DNA of 64,000 nt from Notolepis coatsorum (Eukaryota; Chordata; Actinopteri; Aulopiformes; Paralepididae). The notes below the pieces were generated by a model. It did no database searches. It was not told where the DNA came from and worked only from the letters and a program-made list of their open reading frames with translations. The stretch spans positions 111,398,751 to 111,462,750 of the forward strand of contig OZ020594.1 in NCBI GenBank assembly GCA_963971535.1. Reading direction: 5' to 3'. How positions within the stretch are numbered: the first letter of the stretch is position 1; each line of letters starts with the position of its first letter. Shown in pieces: positions 57,300-64,000 of this stretch. The position numbers and the translations under genes are program-made.

Positions 57300-57443
57300 C
57301 AGAAACAAACATAGTATCAATGAGAGCATCAATAATACACCTGAGTGAAGTCTAGTAAAAAAAAAAAAAAAAAAAAAAATATTAGTGGCATTAATAGAAT
57401 CGGGAGTTAACGCGATAATAACGCGATATATTTGACAGCCTTA
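56741..57443. mobile_element. hAT-type MITE in the LTR of BEL copy 3
   Basis: 703 bp, ends TAGTGCTGTCAAACGATTAA and the inverse of TATATTTGACAGCCTTA, with an 8-bp target duplication GAAAATAT (56733-56740 and 57444-57451). Both ends carry TTAATCGCA/GTTAACGCG motifs. No coding frame. Confidence 0.93.
57211..57297. repeat. (CA)n microsatellite
   Basis: About 43 CA units inside the MITE at 56741-57443; short CA runs precede it from 57090. Confidence 0.97.
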
Positions 57444-57645
57444 GAAAATATATATATCTTATATATATAAACAATATATAAGTTATACAAAATAATAAAC
57501 GCAGACTTTCAGTGTTAATCTGGACCTTCAGAACAGCCGCCCCCTAATTAGTCCGAACCTAATTAGCAAATAAATTTGGGGCACAGATTAATATTAAGGG
57601 TCAAGTCACCTTCTCCATAATGGGCTGTGGGGAGTTGGAAGTAAT

Positions 57646-58664
57646 CTATAAAGTCAGTGGGTTATCGTCGTCGTCAGGGGGGTCAGAGAACGCAGGAAGC
57701 TCTATCAACTTAGCTACTGGTCTGGTATAAGTCCGCCCTTGGACGATGACTTCTGCCGCTCTGACCTTCCCATCCGAACCATTGATCACTCTGCTCACAC
57801 GGCCGGCTGGCCACGTAGCTCGGGGTAGTGACTGGTCTATGATCATCACGACGGTCCCCACGGTCAGGTTGTCCCTGTCTTTCACCCATTTCTGACGGGC
57901 TTGAAGGGAGGGTAAGTAGTGTAGGAAGAAGCGGGCCCAAAACTGGTCGGCCAGTACTTGGCTGTGTCTCCACATTCTCCGTCCGTTCATCTCGTCCTGT
58001 CTGTACACCGTCTGAGGAAGGGCAGGGTCCAGCCGCCCCATCAAGAGGTAGTTTGGGGTGATGGGGTCGATGTCAGCTACGTCGCTTGAAACGTAGCCGA
58101 GGGGCTTGGAGTTCAGAATTCCCTCTTCTCGAGCCCTCAGGTGGGCCACTGATCCGTACGCCACTTCCGAGGCGTCGCTGAAGACGTGCAGGTCGACCTC
58201 ACAAGTCTCCAAGCGCACGGTAGGAGGGAAGTAGCTCCGCGGGATGGCCACCTCGCGGAGTAAGACAAGTTCATCCTCCCACTCTCTCCATGTGGTGGCT
58301 AGGTGCTCGGGTATGGGGTCGTCCCAGCCCTGCTCCTTGGCCCACAGTTCTCTCACCGGCATCTTCGCCCGGGTGGTGTAAGGGAGGATACACCCCATTG
58401 GGTCGTACTGGCTGGCGAGTGTTCGGTACACACTCCGCCGAGTGGTCAGTCTAGTCGTGGACGTCTCCTGATCCGTCCTCAGAGGTGTGTGTCGGTAGTG
58501 AAGCGAGTCCGTCTTGAAGCGCCAGACGAGGCCCAGAGTCATCTCTTGCGCTTCGCCTGGGGTGTGCGCCATCCAGGTCTCGCTGCTCGCGGCCTTAGTC
58601 TCTGGAGGGAGGTGCCGGAGAACTTGAGGGTCGCTACTGGCCCACTGTCGGAGGTCGAGGTTAC
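57646..58664 (-). pseudogene. BEL/Pao pol, RNase H to C-terminus, copy 3
   Basis: The minus strand is open from FDLRQWASS-equivalent sequence (about 58664) to the stop at 57646; the Met at 58572 is incidental. It reads the RT connection (GEAQEMTLGLVWRFKTDSLH) and the start of RNase H (VFSDASEVAYGSVAHLRARE). It then jumps in frame to GILNSKPLGYVSSDVADIDP. Thus most of RNase H and the integrase zinc site and core are deleted. The DUF5641-like tail is intact. Confidence 0.9.
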
Positions 58665-58910
58665 TGACCTAATCTAAAAGGGATACTTCAAAGCATAACT
58701 TGTACTTTACGTATGTATGTATTATTACTGTTTATCTAGCACGCTTTTAATTAAAACACTGGTTATTGTTATAACTCTGCCTCTGGTCTACTATTCTTTT
58801 AATTGTGCATATTACTCCTCGTCTCATTCGAACCTAGAACTGTGCCCGTGGCAAACAGCTGTTACTGGTAGTAACACAAGTGCTACACGTAGCTTCAGTA
58901 GGAATGCTCT
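58665..58910. other. Insertion splitting BEL copy 3 pol
   Basis: About 245 bp of non-BEL sequence between the segments matching EEAESI and FDLRQW of copy 2. It starts TTACTGACCTAATC and ends near GCTACACGTAGC, with TACTGGTAGTA inside. No family recognised. Confidence 0.6.
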
Positions 58911-59790
58911 CTGCTTCTTCTGGCGTGGATACGCTCTGTAGACAGTAGAAACTTCGTTCAACGCTGTGTCGGACATCATCGTCGGCTCCGGGGTCTTCGG
59001 CCACGTGCTTCTGTAACGCGAACGTGGCGCAGCACGGGCTGCAGGTGGTGCCGAAGGGGAGTACCTCCCATTGGTATATCGAGGGTTGTTCGTCGTCGAG
59101 CCTCTCCCTCCACAGAAACCTCAGTAAAGGCTTGTCTTCCTCCATCAGTCGAACTTGTAGGAACATCCCCTTGATGTCGCCGCTGATGGCCACTTTGTCC
59201 TGACGAAAGCGTATCAGAACGCCGAGGAGGGAGGGTCCGAGTGTCGGGCCTGGCAGTAGTAGGTTATTCAGATTCTGCTGTCCAATCTGATAACTGCAAT
59301 TGAACACAATGCGGTTCTTTCCATTGTGGGTGACCTTGTGGTGGGGCACGTACCAGGACTCTGTCGTCCCTTCTGCCTCGTGGTCATCGATTTTCTTTAT
59401 GTGGCCGGCCGTTACCAGCTTCTCGATCTCGGCGCGATAGATTGTTTCTTGGGGGGGATCCTTGGCGAGGCGCCGCTCAGTGCTCTGTAGGTAGTGGTGC
59501 ATCGCTCCCTTAGGCACATGCAGAGTGGGCATCCCTTCCCGCCTCAAGAGTGGGGTTGCGTATCTTAGCACTCCGTCGACCTCGACCCTCGTAGTCTTCT
59601 GCTCTAGTAGAGCGATGGCATACTTGTCCTCCTTGGACCGAACCATCTTGCGTTCGTTCTTAATTGGCAGTGTGTCTAGTGTCCATAGCCTCTCAACGTG
59701 CTGTAGGAGAGTGTTGTCTGTGTCGCTCGCCTTGGTGTAAAGGCAGCGCATGGACGTTGGTTGGCTGGAAGGCCCGGAAAGTGGGTGCGT
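58834..59790 (-). pseudogene. BEL/Pao RT domain, copy 3, catalytic VDN missing
   Basis: The minus strand from about 59790 reads LSGPSSQPTSMRCLYTKASD through the RT domain (GDIKGMFLQVRLMEEDKPLL, PFGTTCSPCCATFALQKHVA). At the catalytic box it reads SFY directly followed by CLQS: VDN, present in copies 1 and 2, is deleted (9 bp), so the polymerase is dead. The frame upstream of 59790 (to 59979) and downstream of 58910 is not BEL. Confidence 0.9.
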
Positions 59791-59944
59791 GTGGGCATAG
59801 CAACCGAGGTTATTCCCAGTGTTTACAGCAGAGCTGTCGCAATTATTTCCCATGTTCACGGCAGACTGTCGCAAAAACAAGTGTTGTGATCGACTGATGT
59901 CTGTTGTCGCATTCCTGACCTGATGCTCAGACAAGTTATTGTTA

Positions 59945-60052
59945 TAAGGAACCCAGTCCAGACTGCATCCCCGTAACAATTGTTTGTATTGAGCCGTATT
60001 GTATTGTACCCATTCTGCAATATGTTAAATAAAGTTTACATCCATTCATTCT
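59945..60052 (+). repeat. LINE/SINE 3' tail
   Basis: CCAGACTGCATCCCCGTAAC, CCATTCTGCAATATGTTAAA, and an ATTC tail; same family as 49775-49965. Confidence 0.75.
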
Positions 60053-61469
60053 GCTAGCATTAACGATTGCATGAGCAGCTGGCTAACGTGAGCTAACGTT
60101 AGCTGCTAGCCACAATGCTATACTGGCATATTCCATTCACGTTAGCATGTAGCTAACAACATCAGAGATCTTTTTTGTGCGACTAAACTATCCGCTGGTC
60201 AATTGGGTTGTTAGTTTTGTTTCATCAACAAATGAGAGGCAGAACACACAGTGAATGTATCCGTTTGTTTATTGCACTTTTATTGCAGTTTCTTTCTTTG
60301 CTGAAAAATATATGCTCCGTTGGCTAAATGGCTAACGCAATTTAAAGATGGCGGCTTTGTTTTGCAGGAAGTGTAGTGAGCGTTCAACCTTTTCTGATTG
60401 GTTGAAATGGCCTTCATGCCTGAACAACATCGCCGCCTACTGCTTTGGCATTGTACTACATGTATCGGTTGCTGGTTTTCCAGCCGCCGTGAGTACGCGA
60501 TTATACGCGGTTATTCACCTGTGTGGACAGATGTTTATTTTTTGCAAAAGTTCGGTGTCATTAATACCTGTGATCGTGTGGACATAGCCTGAGTCTCTCT
60601 GTGCTTGCCATGAGACTCCGGTATCGCTTGCCTGACCGCAGCAGTTCGGGTGTGCCCCAATTAGCCTGATGACCCTCCTCCACCGACCCAGGTGTGCCCC
60701 AATTAGCCTAATGACCCTCCCCCAGCTCTGCCCTGCCAGCTCCCCCCACCAATCCTGTGAAACGGTGACAGAGCAGAGCAAGGAAACAACTGTGGGGGAG
60801 GGTCGTCACACCAAACAATTATTTTTCAATCTTCTGTAGATGTCCACGATATTTGTATATATTTTTTTGAAATCTTTATTTTATTAATATTGCCTTTTTA
60901 GTTGTATTTTCATTTAATTTAGTGTACTTTCTGATGAGGACGTGGTCTTAGTTTTTCCAATGCGACCCTGGAAATACCACTTGGAAGACAAAAACATCTG
61001 ATTGGCCAGAAACAACAGCTGCCTGCATCAATAGCCTATCGGATGTTTTGCATCAAATTAAACGCAATATCATAGGCTTATATTCATAGATCACAACTAT
61101 AGCAGTGCATCTGTCTATATATACACCCATGTGTTTTTCAGTTCTTGTGAAAATCTCCCTGTCAGCCTCCAATTTGTTAGCCTTGGAAAAGAGCACTACC
61201 TGTATAGCTGGTTAAGGACTGGTGGTTCTTGCTTGGCTTTCTGTGTTCCTGATGAATTTCAACTGAAAAGTTAGACCTTTGTTTGTTAGGATGAATGTAA
61301 AATGTGCTGATATTTCCTTACTTTCCCCCAAGATTGGTCTGAATATGACCACCCCTCCTAGCCTCTCACACCTTGGTTTGAGAGTCTGTTTGGTGGACTG
61401 CATGAAACCGTCACAGCTGGACCAGGAGAAGAGCTGTTTGGACTGCATGGAAACAAGTATGGAAATGTT
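60053..61469. other. Unassigned stretch with a small LINE piece
   Basis: 60595-60650 repeats the C-terminal coding end of the LINE family at 2-1153 in antisense (GCTTGCCTGACCGCAGCAGT). 60650-60730 has two near-identical GTGTGCCCCAATTAGCCTGA TGACCCTCC units. The rest is unassigned. Confidence 0.55.
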
Positions 61470-61720
61470 GACTTTAATCTGTAAACATTATCACTTTATA
61501 AATGTTGACTTTAATCTAAACATTATGACTTTATAAATGTTTACTTTAATCTGTAAACATGACTTTATAAATGTTGACTTTAATCTGTAAACATTATGAC
61601 TTTAGTCTGATTTTATAAATGTTGACTTTAATCTCTAAACATTATGACTTTAGTCTGACTTTATGAATGTTGACTTTAATCTCTAAACATTATGACTTTA
61701 TAGGTGTTGACTTTAAAAGC
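61470..61720. repeat. TGACTTTAATCT minisatellite
   Basis: About six irregular units of GACTTTAATCTGTAAACATT ATGACTTTATAAATGTT, with unit lengths varying through loss or gain of the AGTCTGACTTTATAAAT part. Shorter version at 13890-14005 in the same orientation, although its flanks are inverted. Confidence 0.88.
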
Positions 61721-62215
61721 CTGACAGGCCCAGTACTGGGCAGAGATTAATTTCACGTCATAAATCGACCAATACAGTCCGTATTAATTAATGTTGCATT
61801 TCTTTTTCAAATGTAGCCAAGAGTAAAGATGCTAACCCTATCAAAACAGCAGTCAAAGTGTATATTTTCAGCACTGTTTGTTTACCAATGATTTTAACCT
61901 AGCTATATTTTCCGAAAATTCACCTAAAAGTACTTAAGTAAATGGAAGATTGCTCCACTTCTACAAGTCCATTTGCATGTTCTTGGTATCTAGGGACCTC
62001 AGGGAACGTATTCCCAGTGTCAGAAATATTGTGTCTGTTACTAGGCTTGAGTAAATTGTAATGAACCAAAGGAGAATATACATTTTCTTTTTGTTTATTT
62101 CCATCTTTGACGGTGAATAACACCATGCTAACATTGGGCAGCAAATACCGTGAATGAAATCTGCTGTAAGTACAGTTACTTTTTTGTAATGTAAATCGCT
62201 CCATCTTTAATGAGA
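61721..62215 (-). repeat. Low-copy repeat, inverse of 13430-13870
   Basis: Shares in reverse complement ATGGAAGATTGCTCCACTTC, CAAGTCCATTTGCATGTTCT, TTGTAATGAACCAAAGGAGA and CGGTGAATAACACCATGCTA with 13430-13870. No coding potential seen. Confidence 0.8.
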
Positions 62216-62394
62216 TTGAGACACGTTTTTTTCTAGAAACTAACTACGTTCTGGCAATAACATTCAGGTTTGTTCGACCCGTGAGACATAATGACGGAAA
62301 AAAATTATTTCACGTCGGAAGGCTCAAAGTTTGACAGGGGCAGGCGTGAGCTGGGTAGTGTAGTTTCATGAAATTCTTAAAGGTCCCCTATTGT

Positions 62395-62938
62395 GGGCAC
62401 CAGGGTGGCGCACCACGTAACTGCGCTGCAGTGCAATGCAGTGGGGCGGCGTGGCTCAGGGGTAGAGCGGGTCGTCCAATGATCGAAGGGTTGGTGGTTC
62501 GAATCCCGCTCAAGCCCATGTCCATCCCACTGCCGTTGTGTCCTTGGGCAAGACACTTAACCTACTTGCCTCGTATGAATGTGTATGCATCTGAATGAAT
62601 GTTGGTGGTGGTCGGAGGGGCCGTAGGCGATGATTATTCACCATGCTTCCGTGAGTCTGCCTCAGGGCAGCTCTGGCTGCAATTGTAGCTTACCACCACC
62701 GGTATGACTGTGTATGAACGAATAATGGACTCTGTAAGCGCTCTGGGATCACTGGGGTGTCATGAAGAGCGCTATATAAATCCAATCCATTATTATTATT
62801 ATTAATGCGGCCGTCCCGGGTTCGACTCCCGGACCCGGCGACCTTTACAGCATGTCCTCCCCCTATATCTTCTCCCATCCTTCCTCTCTGCAAGCAATAA
62901 AATGCTAAAGAAATTATATATATATATAAAAAAATAAG
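62395..62938 (+). mobile_element. Outer SINE, with another SINE inside
   Basis: Flanked by an 11-bp target duplication TCCCCTATTGT (62384-62394 and 62939-62949). Starts GGGCACCAGGGTGGCGCACC, and after the inner SINE continues GGCCGTCCCGGGTTCGACTC (B box) CCGGACCCGG. It ends in an AATAAAATGCTAAAGAAATT tail. Confidence 0.9.
62440..62806 (+). mobile_element. Inner tRNA-derived SINE
   Basis: Head GGGGCGGCGTGGCTCAGGGG TAGAGCGGG (A box) and GGTGGTTCGAATCCCGCTC (B box). The body has GTGTCCTTGGGCAAGACACT TAACC, and the tail has GCGCTATATAAATCCAATCC ATTATT. AATGC appears on both sides as the likely target duplication. A full-length member of a widespread fish SINE type. Confidence 0.92.
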
Positions 62939-62949
62939 TCCCCTATTGT

Positions 62950-63840
62950 AAAAATGGCCTTTTTCGTTTTCAAGCAATGTGGGATTGTACCAACAGTGAG
63001 AAAATGTTAAATCTGTACCAAGTGCAGTTTCTGCTGTTCAGCTCTCCCTACTGAAATAAGCCATTCAGATTTGACTGGATCTGTGACGTGTAAGAGGTGC
63101 TGACCAATCACTGTTAACACTTTCAATGCCAGCAGGGGGCACACGATTTAGTGCTTCCGTGCCACCACCCACTTCAATGATAGCGCTCTCATATTTGCGA
63201 ACGCATAAACTACATCTTAAATTATGTGTCTAATCTAGCCGTCGCTTATCAATGACTTGTTTGCAGTCAACATTGTCGAAACGGATTGTTTTTTAATCGG
63301 TTCATTTCCGTTTTATACCATTTTGAAAAACGCTAGTTTTTTGAAAGTTTCAGGAAAATATAAAGATTCTGTGATAAAGGCCCTTTACTGGAATATTCTG
63401 GAATACACAAAAAACGTAATTTTTCTGCCTATTTATGAATCGTTTTTAAATAAACGCTAGATTATCGATAGTATATGTGTACTTATGCACGCTACAGAAG
63501 CGGGCTGAAAAATCGATTCTCTCATTTCCTGATCAGCACACACACACACACATAGGGCACACGTTGATATCTCTGTGAAAAAAGCTCTTATTATCATAAG
63601 ACTGGTAAAATAGATTCCTTACCTCAGATCAGATGTTCTCCAAAAAGATTATTCCAATTCCTGATCGCCATTCCAAATATCGATCACGTTTATTGATCCA
63701 ACGCTGGGTACTGGAAATATGTATTCCACGCTGTTCTGGGGCTCTGCAATGAATCCAATTGTCTCTGGTGACTTGTCTGAGAAGTAAAATGAGGAAGCAG
63801 GATTTCTTTCCCCCCATGTGTTTCATTCAATCCATTCCAA
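62950..63840. other. Unassigned stretch
   Basis: No gene recognised. TTAAAGGTCCCCTATTGT just before the outer SINE (62377-62394) looks like the end of a TTAA-type MITE that would extend into this stretch, but no opposite end was found. Confidence 0.45.
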
Positions 63841-64000
63841 ATCAATCAATCAATCAAATTTATTTATAAAGCACATTTCACATGACGCGTGTCAACCAAA
63901 GTGCTGTACAGAGGGTAAATACACAAGATACATATAGACAACAATCACACTCCGTTTTATGGGAGGGCACACAGGCAAACACATAGAAAAACAGGGCATG
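63841..64000 (-). repeat. LINE/SINE 3' end, antisense, cut by window edge
   Basis: (AATC)n then AAATTTATTTATAAAGCACA TTTCACATG and CAACCAAAGTGCTGTACAGA. This is the common fish retroposon end seen in antisense; it continues beyond 64000. Confidence 0.65.

Larger units (their letters stand above)
55802..57535 (-). repeat. 3' LTR of BEL copy 3 with nested MITE
   Basis: The minus strand starts TGTTCTGAAGGTCCAGATTA at 57535 and ends CTTAGCTACA at 55802. After removing the MITE and its duplication, about 1.02 kb remains, shorter than the LTRs of copy 2. It contains degenerate short frames of no significance. Confidence 0.85.
55802..59790 (-). mobile_element. BEL/Pao retrotransposon copy 3, antisense, heavily deleted
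   Basis: Minus strand: RT to DUF5641 remnants (59790-57646), then the 3' LTR (57535-55802) with a nested MITE. The gag, protease and 5' LTR are absent; the right end joins unrelated sequence near 59790. Closer in sequence to copy 2 than to copy 1. Confidence 0.9.

Noticed and set aside
59791..59979. N-terminal extension of the BEL copy 3 frame
   Set aside because: No match to BEL copies 1 and 2; it is unrelated sequence open by chance.

Overview
The window looks like teleost fish nuclear DNA. The evidence is the combination of BEL/Pao, Gypsy and DIRS retroelements, fish-type L2/Rex-like LINE tails, tRNA-derived SINEs, hAT elements, a fish-type acidic C2H2 zinc-finger gene, a fragment resembling ELOVL6, and many micro- and minisatellites. 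No bacterial-type genes, CRISPR array or operon is present. Almost everything recognisable is a transposable element, most are broken, and many are nested. All family names come from reading the translated sequence; nothing was searched.

Layout. 1-1640: 3' part of a LINE. It abuts a remnant of an ELOVL6-like exon (minus strand) and a 43-bp minisatellite that repeats that exon's splice-acceptor junction (about 1707-2699). 4195-12824: BEL/Pao copy 1, 5'-truncated, with an RT-core deletion, and split by an antisense LINE (9293-11080) that itself holds a hAT-type MITE. 14187-15893: a 59-bp minisatellite split by a TTAA-flanked element, followed by a foldback element (15894-16295). 17767-19613: a nine-finger zinc-finger gene with one nonsense codon. 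19700-20505: a SINE and a 38-bp array. 22680-27317: a Gypsy element inside a 22-bp minisatellite.

27639-39988: a ZBED-like hAT transposase gene in several exons. It carries a 32-Asn expansion inside its BED finger, a SINE-like insertion, a second hAT MITE (29154-30290), and BEL/Pao copy 2 (30820-39574), which has both LTRs, a 5-bp target duplication and a primer site matching tRNA-Tyr. 40226-45830: a decayed DIRS element with inverted terminal repeats, carrying a SINE (41694-42193) with an 18-bp target duplication. 46569-47266: 12 tandem copies of a tRNA-Val-like head.

47735-48600: LINE end (minus). 48797-50624: exons of a possible host gene that I could not name (minus). 51480-55800: SINE/LINE tails, tetranucleotide repeats, a LINE fragment, a hAT fragment and a 47-bp array built on that transposase's splice donor. 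55802-59790: BEL/Pao copy 3 (minus), heavily deleted, with a MITE in its LTR. 60053-64000: mostly unassigned, with a minisatellite whose flanks match 13430-14010 in inverse orientation, and a SINE-in-SINE.

The genes do not form a pathway. What ties the window together is insertion history. The striking pattern is that three separate minisatellites (ELOVL6-like acceptor, tRNA head, hAT exon-1 donor) were each seeded from a functional junction or promoter-like module.
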